From: Stappia sp. ES.058
GTDB lineage: Bacteria; Pseudomonadota; Alphaproteobacteria; Rhizobiales; Stappiaceae
Length of the DNA: 64,000 bases
Direction of reading: 5' to 3'
NCBI RefSeq assembly: GCF_900105595.1
Contig: NZ_LT629784.1
Coordinates: 3,038,001 to 3,102,000 of the forward strand
A program made the position numbers and the translations under genes. Under the pieces are notes generated by a model, which saw only the letters and a list, made by a program, of their open reading frames with translations, was not told the origin of the DNA and searched no databases. Below, in pieces: positions 26,314-34,808 of the stretch. The stretch's first letter is position 1. The number at the start of each line of letters is the position of its first letter.

Positions 26314-26769
26314 TCAGTGCGTTCCGGCAGCCGCCAGGCGCATGGTTGCGGCAGCCGAAATGAACGCGCTGAGCATCGCTGCCTGCGGCGCGAAGCCGCC
26401 GCGAACGGCGTCGAGGAAGGCGGCACGCGCAACTTTCTGCGCGGTCTCCGAACCCGGTGCATCGTCGGCGGCTTTCATCTTGATCGCGACCACCCGGTCG
26501 AACGCGGTCTGCGCGTCGCCGGTCTCGTCCATCGCCTTGCAGAAGACGTCCATCACCAGAACCATCTCGGCCTCAGAGATGGAGGCATCCATCGCGCCGT
26601 TGAAATCCTGGCCGAGCGCGAGGCGCGCGGTCGTCGCCTCCTCCGCCTTGACGCCAAGAAGCGCCGCCTCGCCGGCGGACCAGCCGGCCAGCGATGCGCC
26701 GCCGGCGGCCAGGCCGGTCACGATATCCTTTACCTGGGAAACTGCTTCCTTACCCGTGGTCATACTCAT
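26314..26769 (-). CDS. Unknown helical 151-residue protein next to the exported His-rich protein
   Basis: Not recognised. Composition is Ala-rich and helical (EATTARLALGQDFNGAMDASISEAEMVLVMDVFCKAMDE). The N-terminus has a small apolar, Gly-rich region (DIVTGLAAGGASLAGW) that could be a membrane-active or leader-like segment, though GG at residues 23-24 lacks the usual leader spacing. One Trp (W30) and one Cys. AGGAG precedes two candidate starts (26769 and 26763). It sits 70 bp downstream of the Gly/His-rich gene and ahead of the terminator, so the two probably share a message. Possible roles: partner, immunity or second cargo. Confidence 0.65.
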   Translation of the reverse strand: MSMTTGKEAVSQVKDIVTGLAAGGASLAGWSAGEAALLGVKAEEATTARLALGQDFNGAMDASISEAEMVLVMDVFCKAMDETGDAQTAFDRVVAIKMKAADDAPGSETAQKVARAAFLDAVRGGFAPQAAMLSAFISAAATMRLAAAGTH

Positions 26770-26839
26770 TCACTCCTGAAACCGTAAGTTCTTCAATGGG
26801 ATTCAGGCCGCATGACGCGACCCGCGCGCGTGTCCGCGA

Positions 26840-27826
26840 TCACCAGTGATGGAAGAAATGCTTCACCGCATGGCCGACCTTGTGGGCGGCATGACTGACG
26901 GAATGCTCCACCGCATGTGCTTCATGGCTGACCGCATGGCCGACCTCATGCGCCGCATGGCTGACGTCGTGGCCAACCTCGGAGGCCGCATGCGCAACCG
27001 CCCCGCCAAACGCATGATCCAGGAAGTGGAAGGCGTTCTCGAACGGACGCGTGTCGAGCGAGAAGTGGAAATCGAAATGGATGCCGAGACCGGCCGCCAG
27101 ATCGCCGCCGACGCCGAAGTTGATGTGGTGATGCGAATAGCCCGCATGGGCCTCGCCGCCGACGCCGACTTCGCCGGCATCGACACCGCCCGAGCCGCCG
27201 CCCGAACCGACGCCGTGAACGGAGCCGCTGCCGCCGGCATGGGCTTCCGCGCCCGCGCCCGCCATTGCGTTGCCGGATCCGCCCGCCCCGTAGGAGCCGT
27301 GGCCGTGCTGGATATCGCCCGAGCCACTGGTGGTCGCGCCGACAGTCGCCGATCCGCCGGCATTCTCGCCAGCGGATACGCCGTGCGAACTGACGGAGCC
27401 GCTCGCGTCACCGGAAACGCCAGCGGACGCGCCCGCGGACGCCGATGCGCCGGTGTCGGAGCTGTTGGAATGGGCGGAGCCGGACGCGCCGGCACCGGCC
27501 TGCGCTTCACCGGACGCACCTGCGCTAGCCGGACCGGAATGGGCATGCACCTCGCCGGAGGCGCTGGCGCCGGCCCCCGCCGCTCCCGAGACGCTGCCAT
27601 GTCCGGCATGACCGGAGACGCCGTCGCCGACATGGGCACTGCCCGAGGCGCCGGCATGGCTGTCGCCGGTCGAACCGGAGGTGCCGGCATGAACGCCAAG
27701 GTCCGGATCGCTCCAGCCGCCATCGTCCGTCGAGAACACACGCGTGCCGCCGGAAACCCCGTCCAGGGCCTCCAGCGGAATGGCATCATCGAGCTCGTCG
27801 AACTTGTTGTTAATTCCCTTGTTCAT
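26840..27826 (-). CDS. Gly/Ser/Ala/His-rich secreted protein with double-glycine leader
   Basis: 328 residues, not recognised as a family. Residues 1-27 look like a C39-type leader: IPLEALDGVSGG with L21 at -7, V24 at -4 and GG at 26-27. The mature part starts TRVFSTDDGGW. Residues about 44-235 are low complexity (Gly, Ser, Ala, scattered His). Then comes a His-rich apolar segment (GYSHHHINFGVGGDL, HFDFHFSLDTRPFENAFHFL), and residues 283-328 are four 11-residue repeats of the form xVgHaVSHaAH ending HFFHHW. There are about 35 His, no Cys and only two mature Trp (W38, W328). It has an AGAGGTGG ribosome site. Together with the C39 exporter upstream on the same strand this indicates type I-like secretion after leader removal. 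Function could be metal binding, adhesion or a protein toxin; not known. Confidence 0.8.
   Translation of the reverse strand: MNKGINNKFDELDDAIPLEALDGVSGGTRVFSTDDGGWSDPDLGVHAGTSGSTGDSHAGASGSAHVGDGVSGHAGHGSVSGAAGAGASASGEVHAHSGPASAGASGEAQAGAGASGSAHSNSSDTGASASAGASAGVSGDASGSVSSHGVSAGENAGGSATVGATTSGSGDIQHGHGSYGAGGSGNAMAGAGAEAHAGGSGSVHGVGSGGGSGGVDAGEVGVGGEAHAGYSHHHINFGVGGDLAAGLGIHFDFHFSLDTRPFENAFHFLDHAFGGAVAHAASEVGHDVSHAAHEVGHAVSHEAHAVEHSVSHAAHKVGHAVKHFFHHW
26843..26980 (-). repeat. Four tandem 33-bp repeats encoding His-rich hendecads
   Basis: Codons 283-328 encode EVGHDVSHAAH, EVGHAVSHEAH, AVEHSVSHAAH and KVGHAVKHFFH plus HW. The 11-residue period with apolar V/A and His at fixed places is typical of amphipathic hendecad helices, here with one His-lined face. 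Confidence 0.8.
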
Positions 27827-27901
27827 CCCGCCACCTCTGAAATGTTGTTTGCAAGAAGAAACCTAGGTGACAGGTCTTGCGATTTTTCTAACTTGTAGAA
27901 A

Positions 27902-27913
27902 AAATACGTATTT
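27902..27913. promoter_or_regulatory. Perfect 12-bp palindrome in the promoter region of the His-rich gene
   Basis: AAATACGTATTT lies about 75 bp upstream of the 27826 start in a strikingly AT-rich stretch (about 27840-28000) between cargo and exporter genes. It overlaps possible minus-strand -35/-10 pairs (for example TTGAAT with CTACAA at 17-bp spacing). Likely an operator or promoter of the cargo unit. The 233-bp gap 27827-28059 contains no gene. Confidence 0.4.
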
Positions 27914-28059
27914 GGATTCAAAGGGTAAACAGTATTATAATTTTTAAGCTACATTCGGATAAAAGGTCCGACAAGAGACGATATCAAACCCATGGATCAA
28001 CTCTGAAACCTGCGACTTTCAATCGCCCGGCACTCGGCGAACCCTGCAAGCACGGTGGT

Positions 28060-30252
28060 CTATGCGGCGTCCTGAGCCTCGATCAGTTCGAAGAACAATC
28101 CGTCGCCGGCGAGCAGGTCCTCATAGGCGCCGGATTCCGCAACACGACCCCGGTCGAGCACGAGGATCCGGTCGCAGGCCTTGAGCGTCTCGAGGCGGTG
28201 CGCGATGCTGATCACGGTCGCGTCCATCTCGTCGATGGCCCAGGCCACATGGGCCTGAAGGGCGGGATCGAGCGCGCTTGTCGCCTCGTCGAGAATGAGG
28301 ATCTTCGGCTTTGCGGCAAAGGCGCGCGCCAGGAGGATGCGCTGGATCTGACCGCCGGAAAAGCCGCATTCGGTGTCGCCGACAGGGGTGCCGAAACCAA
28401 GCGGCAATGCCTTGATATCCGCTTCGAGTCCGGCCTTTCCCGCCGCCTCCCACGCATCGGCCATCGTGATCGGCGCACCTGCGGAAATGTTGTCGAACAG
28501 GGTTCCGGGAAAGAGGCGCCCGCCCTGGCCGACAATGCCGATCTGCCGGCGCAACAGCCGGTCGTCGAGCCGGTCGAGATCGAAGCCGTCGAAGGTGACC
28601 GACCCGCTTTCGCGCGGGATCAGGCCGAGAAGGGCCTTGACCAGCGTGGACTTGCCCGCACCCGACGGGCCGGCGATACCGATATGCTCGCCCGGCTCGA
28701 TGCGAGTGCTGACACCATCCAGCGCGGCCGGAGCACCGGCACGGTGCCGGCAGACGAGATCACGACACTCGATCGCGCCGCTCAGCGGCGGCGGCGTCCA
28801 GCCGTCGATCGCCGGGCGCGGCACGCCGTCGAGCAATGGATGGATCATGCGAAACTGAAGCCCGAGCATGGTGGCCTGGCCGAAAGCCCCCAAGACGGCA
28901 GACACGGCCCCGGCGATGCTGCCGGCGGCAACCACCAGCGAGATCGACGCACCCCCGGCGACAACGCCACCCGCAAGCGCAAGCGCAACGATGGCCGACA
29001 GGACCAACGCCCCTTCCACGGCTTCTTCCAGCGCGGAAGACGCGGCCCCCACCCGGTCGGCCTTCAGGAAACGATGGCGCAGCGAGAGAAACCCGTCGGT
29101 CCAGCGGCTGAACACGCGGCCCTCCGAGGCGGTCGCACGCACGGTGTCGATCATCGTCAGGGCTTCATAGGCCGTGCTCATCCAGCTTTGCGGCGCGGCC
29201 AGACCGCTCAACAACGCCTGCACGCGACGACGCGCGATCAGCCCGCCGGCCAGGATGACCGCAACAACCACACCACCGATCACCACCGCGCCGGTGGCAG
29301 AGGTTGCGGCGACGACGGCGATATTGGGAAGCGCGACCAGCAGCGCCGCGATCACGGACAGCGCCATGCCCCACACGCCACGGTGCCAGCGTTCCACCGA
29401 CCGGGTGGACAGGGCGGCGATGGGCGCGGGCGGCAGGTCGCCTCCGGTCGAGGCGGTCCCTTCGGCGATGCGGATTGCGCGGTCGATCGCCGCGGCCCGC
29501 AGAAAAAACCCGATACGTCCGTCAAGCCGCAGTTTGGCGATGCCGGCGGCAAAACGGGTCAGCAGATTGGCGCCGAAGAGCACGGCGAAGAACACCATCA
29601 TGTTGGCAAGCAGGCCGAAGTCGCCTTCCGGCACGATTGTCGCAAACAGCGGGCCGGTGACAAGCGGAAGCGTTGCGACCGCCATGCCGGCAAGCAGCGT
29701 GAAGGCAAAAAACGCCGCAAGATCCTTGCGCGCCTGCGGGAGGCCGAAACGCAGGAGACCCTTGGCAGTCAGCTTGCTGTCCGGCAAGGCCGGCAGGACG
29801 AGGTAACCGGTCGGCTCGAAGTCATCCAGGGCCAGGGACCCGGCCTGCCCCGGCTTCCAGCGACCGGCGGCCTCCGCCACCCGCCAGTGATCTCCGCTGC
29901 GCGTCAACAAGACGGCATCGGCCGGCGCATCCTCGCGTGCGTCGCCCTCCGCGGGTTTTCGCAGCGCCAGGATCGGCACCGGACTTTCACCGATACGCTG
30001 ATCGCTTAAACGCACCTGGCGAACCTGAAGGCCGGCGGCGCGCGCAAGACGCTCGATCGAGTCAGCCACCGGTTCGCCCGGCACCAGCGCGCTGCCGGGC
30101 ATCAGCTTGACCTCCGCCGCAGCGGCCGCGGCATGCAATGCATCGACCAGAACCGGCGACGGCGTCGACATCGCCGGACGCGGATCGCTCAAGAGCGTCT
30201 CGATGCGCTCGGCTGAGCGGACGAAGAATTCGTTTCCGGCTTGATTGCTCAT
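28060..30252 (-). CDS. NHLM-type export ABC transporter, second subunit (no peptidase domain)
   Basis: 730 residues: N-terminal region of about 190 residues without C39 residues, a six-helix ABC membrane domain (about 200-480; LAAFFAFTLLAGMAVATLPLV), and an ATPase domain with Walker [18 protein letters not shown], signature FSGGQIQRILLARAF and Walker B ILILDEATSALD. This matches the TIGR03797-type partner in NHLP peptide export systems. ATG at 30252 overlaps the C39-ABC stop by ATGA, so the two likely form a heterodimer made in equal amounts. The C-terminus is at 28060, 233 bp before the cargo gene. Confidence 0.87.
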   Translation of the reverse strand: MSNQAGNEFFVRSAERIETLLSDPRPAMSTPSPVLVDALHAAAAAAEVKLMPGSALVPGEPVADSIERLARAAGLQVRQVRLSDQRIGESPVPILALRKPAEGDAREDAPADAVLLTRSGDHWRVAEAAGRWKPGQAGSLALDDFEPTGYLVLPALPDSKLTAKGLLRFGLPQARKDLAAFFAFTLLAGMAVATLPLVTGPLFATIVPEGDFGLLANMMVFFAVLFGANLLTRFAAGIAKLRLDGRIGFFLRAAAIDRAIRIAEGTASTGGDLPPAPIAALSTRSVERWHRGVWGMALSVIAALLVALPNIAVVAATSATGAVVIGGVVVAVILAGGLIARRRVQALLSGLAAPQSWMSTAYEALTMIDTVRATASEGRVFSRWTDGFLSLRHRFLKADRVGAASSALEEAVEGALVLSAIVALALAGGVVAGGASISLVVAAGSIAGAVSAVLGAFGQATMLGLQFRMIHPLLDGVPRPAIDGWTPPPLSGAIECRDLVCRHRAGAPAALDGVSTRIEPGEHIGIAGPSGAGKSTLVKALLGLIPRESGSVTFDGFDLDRLDDRLLRRQIGIVGQGGRLFPGTLFDNISAGAPITMADAWEAAGKAGLEADIKALPLGFGTPVGDTECGFSGGQIQRILLARAFAAKPKILILDEATSALDPALQAHVAWAIDEMDATVISIAHRLETLKACDRILVLDRGRVAESGAYEDLLAGDGLFFELIEAQDAA

Positions 30253-32417
30253 GCGACCGCCCTGCCCTCGTCCCGCGATTCCACGCCCTGTGCACCCGCG
30301 CTTTCGTTTTCGCAGTGCGCGCGAAGCGCAACCCCGCCGGCGCCGTCCAGATGAAGCACACGGTCGCACCGGCGGATCGAGCCGGACCGATGCGAGACCA
30401 GAAGCACCGCCGCACCGCAGCGCGTCAGCCCCTCCAGAACACGTTGCTCGCTCAGGGCGTCGAGCGCGGATGTCGTCTCGTCCAGAACCAGAACCTCGGG
30501 ACGGCGCGCCAATGCGCGCGCCAGCGCGAGCCGCTGAATCTCGCCGCCGCTGAGACCCGGACGGTCGGCGCTCAGCATGGCCGAAAGCCCGCCGGCCCGA
30601 GCCACCATTTCCTGCGCGCCGGCAAGCTCCAGCGCATCATTGATGGCGTCCTGCCCGATCGTCTCGTCCCACATGGTGATGTTGTCGCGAATGGTGCCGC
30701 TCATCACCGCACTCGCCTGCGGCACGTATTGGAGACGCCCGCGCAGGCTCTCGTGCGGCCAGTCGCCAAGCGACCGGTCCCGCAAGAGCACCCGGCCAGC
30801 GCGCGGCGCGACGAGCCCGGCGGCGAGCCGGGCGAGCGTCGATTTGCCCGCACCCGACACGCCGGTGATTGCGGCCAGTTCGTTCGTCGAAAAGGCAAGA
30901 TCCAGACCGGAAAACAGATCCGTTCCCGTTCCGAACCCGAAGGACAGTCCCTCAAGGCGCAACACGGACGCATCCTGTCCGGTCTCTCCTGCGGGGGCCG
31001 CAGGGACCGACGCCCGCCGATTGATCTGGGTGTCTGCGGCATGGTCGATCAGGTCGTCGAGCCGAAGCAGCGCGCCGGCCGATTCCTGCAGGGCGCAATA
31101 ATGCGTGGCGATCGCGGCAACCGGCGCGGCAACGAGCCCGGCGAGCACCTGCAACGCCAGCAGTCCGCCGAGTGCCAGATCGCCCTGCATGACCCGGAAG
31201 GCGCCCGCTCCCAGCACACACATGCTGATCAGGAGCATGGCGGCCGCCGGTCCGAGATTGACCGCAGTGCGAATACGCCCGAGCCGCTGTTCTGCGTCGA
31301 GCGCCGCCTCTTCCGCCGTCAGCCAGCGCGATCCGAAAAGCGCCTCGCGCCCGAGCAGACGAAACGCATCGAACGCCATGAAGCCGGCCGTCGCCACGCC
31401 GCTCGCCGTGCCTTCCAGAACGTTTTGCAACCGCGTCGCCTCGCTCAGGCGTTCCGACAGGCGGATCAGCACCGCGAGATTGGCCAGCGCGATCGCGGTG
31501 ACGATGCCACCGAGCACCGCGTCATAGAGCCAGATGATCGCAAGATAGCCGCCGGCAACCGCGATGTTCGGCAGCATCTGCGCCAGGGGGCCGGCGACGG
31601 TGCCGCCGATCTCGGAACCGATGCGCATGCGCGACACAACCTCGCCGGCATTGCGCTGCGCGAAGAACGACAGGGGCAGAAAGAGGACGTGCTCGAAGGC
31701 GCGCGCGGCGACCACAACGCCGATCTTCGACTTGAGCGAGGCGACCGTCCATTCGCGCAGCGCGCCCAGCATTACCTGCACGAGGAGCGTCACGGCGAGC
31801 GCGACGAGAATGAAGATCATCCAGTCGCGGCGGCCCTGCGTCACCACATAATCGGAGTAGGTCTGGATCGCGCCCGACAGGATCAGGCCCGGGACGATGC
31901 CGACGACCCCGCACGCGAAGACGATGGCCATCGCATCCCAGGAGCCGGCCGCCTGGCGCACCAGCGCCGGGATCGCCATCGGCCGCCGTCCGCCCGGGCG
32001 AAACCCTTCGCCCGGCGCCATCACCAGAACGAGACCGGTCAGCGCCTCGCCGAGTTCGCGCCGGTCGACCACCCGCCGACCGACGGCCGGATCGAGCAGC
32101 ACGAAGCGGCCGCCCCGGACCTCTTCCAGCACCACGAAATGATTGAAATTCCAGTGCAGGATCGCGGGCAGCGGCAGCTTGGCCAGATCTTCCGGCTCGC
32201 GGCGCACCGCCTTGACCTTGAGGCCGTAACTTTCGCCGGCACGCGCCAGTGCGGCGGCGTCGACGCCGTCGCGCGAGGTGCCGCAGCGCTCGCGCGCGTC
32301 TTCCAGCGCGATCTCCCGGCCATGGGCGCTGAGCACCATGGCGAGACACGCCGCACCGCATTCCGCCGCCTCCATCTGGAGGACAGTGCGGGCCCTTGCC
32401 GAGGCCAGCCCCATCAT
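30249..32417 (-). CDS. NHLM-type peptidase/ABC transporter with C39 protease domain
   Basis: 722 residues. The N-terminal C39 protease (about 1-130) has Q14, catalytic C20 (QMEAAECGAACLAM), H93 (HWNFNHFVVL) and D109 (LLDPAVG). It cuts leaders after double glycine while exporting the cargo. A membrane domain follows (about 165-440), then an ATPase with [28 protein letters not shown] and VLVLDETTSALD. This is the TIGR03796 type. Overlaps the HlyD stop by ATGA. The intact protease and the GG leader at 27746-27826 fit each other. Confidence 0.9.
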   Translation of the reverse strand: MMGLASARARTVLQMEAAECGAACLAMVLSAHGREIALEDARERCGTSRDGVDAAALARAGESYGLKVKAVRREPEDLAKLPLPAILHWNFNHFVVLEEVRGGRFVLLDPAVGRRVVDRRELGEALTGLVLVMAPGEGFRPGGRRPMAIPALVRQAAGSWDAMAIVFACGVVGIVPGLILSGAIQTYSDYVVTQGRRDWMIFILVALAVTLLVQVMLGALREWTVASLKSKIGVVVAARAFEHVLFLPLSFFAQRNAGEVVSRMRIGSEIGGTVAGPLAQMLPNIAVAGGYLAIIWLYDAVLGGIVTAIALANLAVLIRLSERLSEATRLQNVLEGTASGVATAGFMAFDAFRLLGREALFGSRWLTAEEAALDAEQRLGRIRTAVNLGPAAAMLLISMCVLGAGAFRVMQGDLALGGLLALQVLAGLVAAPVAAIATHYCALQESAGALLRLDDLIDHAADTQINRRASVPAAPAGETGQDASVLRLEGLSFGFGTGTDLFSGLDLAFSTNELAAITGVSGAGKSTLARLAAGLVAPRAGRVLLRDRSLGDWPHESLRGRLQYVPQASAVMSGTIRDNITMWDETIGQDAINDALELAGAQEMVARAGGLSAMLSADRPGLSGGEIQRLALARALARRPEVLVLDETTSALDALSEQRVLEGLTRCGAAVLLVSHRSGSIRRCDRVLHLDGAGGVALRAHCENESAGAQGVESRDEGRAVA

Positions 32418-33715
32418 GGGCGCCCCGTCCAGTCGTCAGCCTCAAGATGCAGGAACCGCTTCAGCGCGGGGATCGCCAGCGCCAGCAGCGGCCGGCGCTC
32501 GACCGTCACATTGGCGCTGAGCGGCGTTCCGGGCGTCAGCGTGACGCCGGGCGGCGGTGCGCCGGTCCAGGCGTAGCCCGTGTCGTCGCCCGCGGCCCGT
32601 TCCATCACGAGCCGCACCTCGAAGGTCGGCCCGCCGGCGGAGATCTTTTCTGCCAGCGTGTCGTCGCCGAGCGCGAACTGAAGGCTTTGCGAGGAGGCCG
32701 GCACTTCCGAGATCGACACCACTCGCGCAATCAGCCGGTCGTGCCGGTCGAGCGGCAGGTCCGCCGGCGTCAGCAGCGCCCGGTCGTCCGGCTTCAACCG
32801 CTTGCCCTGCGACATCGGCACGAAGACGACCGCCTCCAGCGGATCGCGGTCGCCGTCGGCCGCCCCGTCGACCAGGATTTCCAGAAGCGGTTCGCCGGGC
32901 GAGGCCAGCGCGCCGGGACGGGTGTTGATGCCGATGACGCGGCCGGGCGCATCGGCGGTGACGGTCGATCCGGCGACGAGCGCGGCGCGGCTTGCCGCCA
33001 CCTCCGCCTGCAGCCGTTCGATCTCCAGCTTCGCCGAAAGAGCCGCGCGTTCGCGCTGGGAGGCCGCTTCCTCGCGGCGGACATCAAGCGCAACCTGTTC
33101 GGCCCGCGCGGCGGCGAGATCGTCTTCGGCGACGTCCGCGGCGATGCGTGCGTTGGAGACGGCCTCCAGAGAGACAATCCCGTCGGCGTGAAGTTTCTCC
33201 AGCGTCTCGTGACGCTCCTCCAGCCAGTTCTTCTTGGACGACAGCGCCTGGATCCGCTCGCCCAGCGCGATCAACTGCCGCGCATGGCTGCGGCTTTCCG
33301 CATCGGCATCCGTCTGGCGCAGCGTTTCCGTGCGCTCGACATTTCGGGCGAGAACGTCGAGCACACGCTTGGCCTTTTCCAGCGCGGCCGTACGCTCGGG
33401 CTGCGACAGGCGCAACAGCACATCGCCGGGGGCGACCGTCTGCCCCCTTTCCACCAGCAGTTCGGCGACATAGCCGGCAGAGGCCGCGCGCACCGGAGAG
33501 ATCAGCGTCTCGCCGGAACGCGCCAGAACCCCGTGGCCGGTGACATGGATCGGCACGTCGACGAAGGCGCTCCAGGTGACCACGCCGGCAAGTGCTGTGG
33601 CGATTGCCGCCGCGCTCAGCCGCGTCACCGCGGTGGAGACCCGCATGGTGCGCTGGGTCTCGTCGACCCGCGTTGCCGCGTCGAGCGCCTCCTGCCTGAA
33701 AAACGTTCTGCCCAT
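32414..33715 (-). CDS. HlyD-family periplasmic adaptor of the NHLM export system
   Basis: 433 residues. Short cytoplasmic N-terminus, one membrane helix at about 36-55 (LSAAAIATALAGVVTWSAF), a biotinyl/lipoyl-like half (LISPVRAASAGYVAELLVERGQTVAPGDVLLRL), a long coiled coil (about 110-250, RTAALEKAKRVLDVLARN onward) and a second lipoyl half (VTADAPGRVIGINTRPGALASPGEPLLEI). Matches TIGR03794-type adaptors. AGGGGAG precedes ATG 33715. First gene of the export operon. No TolC-type outer-membrane protein is nearby. Confidence 0.88.
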   Translation of the reverse strand: MGRTFFRQEALDAATRVDETQRTMRVSTAVTRLSAAAIATALAGVVTWSAFVDVPIHVTGHGVLARSGETLISPVRAASAGYVAELLVERGQTVAPGDVLLRLSQPERTAALEKAKRVLDVLARNVERTETLRQTDADAESRSHARQLIALGERIQALSSKKNWLEERHETLEKLHADGIVSLEAVSNARIAADVAEDDLAAARAEQVALDVRREEAASQRERAALSAKLEIERLQAEVAASRAALVAGSTVTADAPGRVIGINTRPGALASPGEPLLEILVDGAADGDRDPLEAVVFVPMSQGKRLKPDDRALLTPADLPLDRHDRLIARVVSISEVPASSQSLQFALGDDTLAEKISAGGPTFEVRLVMERAAGDDTGYAWTGAPPPGVTLTPGTPLSANVTVERRPLLALAIPALKRFLHLEADDWTGRP

Positions 33716-33840
33716 GACAACTCCCCTTCGACGGCGAGTATCGGACACGGGCGCTCAGGTTCGGTTAATCCGCAAAAGGCGAGCGGGCTCAATCGCCCGG
33801 CTTGGTTACCGCAGCGTGAATGCCGCCCGCCCGCCAACGC

Positions 33841-34794
33841 TTAAAGACGAAGCCCGCAGGCCTCGAACGCGGCCTTGGTCGCGTCCCTTTCCGCGTCGGT
33901 CAGTTGCAGCAGCGGCGGGCGCACCGGCCCACCGACCTGGCCGAGAAGCTCCTGCCAGTACTTCTGGTGCGCCTGCGGCTTGCCACCCGGACGCGTCGTC
34001 TTCAGCGCCTTGCGCACGGGACCGAGGCTCTTGCTGATGTCGCGCGCCCGCGCTTCGTCTCCGGCGAAAGCGGCCTGCGTATAGTCGTGCATGCGCCGGT
34101 CGTTCGCGCTCTGCAGCAGGTAGGGCGGCGAGGAACACAGGTAGAGCTGCCAGCCAAGCTCCAGGATGTTGTCGAGCCACTCGTCTTCCGAAGCGGTCGA
34201 GACGAGGATCTTGTCACCGACCATCTGGCTCAGCTGCGTGTACATCGGCCGGGGCACGGAATATTTGATCGCGACGATATTGGGCAGCTCCGCCACGCGC
34301 GCGCAAAGTTCCGGGCTCATCAGGTAGCCGGAATCCGGGTGGCTCCACATGGCGATGCCGATGTTCACCTTCTCGCAGATTGCCTTGTAGTATTCGTAGA
34401 CCGTGTCGTCGGGATCGGTGACGAAATGCAGCATCGGCGCATGCACGACGATATAATCGGCGCCGACCGCCTCGGCGTGTTTCGCAAGCTCGATCACCGT
34501 GTCGAAGTTCTGGTCGGAACACGACATGATGGTGCCGGCGCGATCCCCGGTCTCTTCCACCGCGATCTCGAAGTTGCGCTTGCGCTCGGCGAGCGACATG
34601 GAAAAGAACTCGCCCTGCTTGCCCGCGATGAAAAGCCCTGCGATCCCGAGATCGTCGACCCAATGGCGGATGTTGGCGCGCAGGCCCTCCTCGTTGAGGC
34701 TGAAGTCGGGCCGGAACGGATTGAGGGCGGCCGCCCAAATGCCCTTCATGTTGGCGCGGGCGTAAGCCTTGGCGTCCGGTTTGCTGTAGTTCAT
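33841..34794 (-). CDS. DapA-family (class I) aldolase/lyase
   Basis: 317 residues of the dihydrodipicolinate synthase/N-acetylneuraminate lyase superfamily. Schiff-base lysine in NIVAIKYSVPRP; FIAGKQGEFFSMSLAERKRNFE replaces the usual GTTGE loop; the tyrosine region reads IGIAMWSHPDSGY rather than the DapA YNVP motif, so it is not a housekeeping DapA. Such proteins cleave or form pyruvate-derived 2-oxo acids in catabolic clusters. It is 14 bp downstream of the molybdenum hydroxylase gene. AGGA precedes ATG 34794; the open frame upstream is not used. Confidence 0.8.
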   Translation of the reverse strand: MNYSKPDAKAYARANMKGIWAAALNPFRPDFSLNEEGLRANIRHWVDDLGIAGLFIAGKQGEFFSMSLAERKRNFEIAVEETGDRAGTIMSCSDQNFDTVIELAKHAEAVGADYIVVHAPMLHFVTDPDDTVYEYYKAICEKVNIGIAMWSHPDSGYLMSPELCARVAELPNIVAIKYSVPRPMYTQLSQMVGDKILVSTASEDEWLDNILELGWQLYLCSSPPYLLQSANDRRMHDYTQAAFAGDEARARDISKSLGPVRKALKTTRPGGKPQAHQKYWQELLGQVGGPVRPPLLQLTDAERDATKAAFEACGLRL

Positions 34795-34808
34795 CGCTTT
34801 GTCCTGTC

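Noticed and set aside
26843..26980. Regular repeats considered as a CRISPR array
   Set aside because: Repeats are degenerate 33-bp coding units in frame with no spacers; no cas genes.
26846..27898. Plus-strand frame opposite the Gly/His-rich gene, rich in Met/Arg/Gly/Ala
   Set aside because: Both strands are open because of repetitive low-complexity sequence. The minus strand has a ribosome site, a double-glycine leader and exporter context; the plus frame has none.
28198..30009. 603-codon plus-strand frame opposite the second export ABC gene
   Set aside because: Antisense of a well-supported ABC transporter; no recognisable domain.
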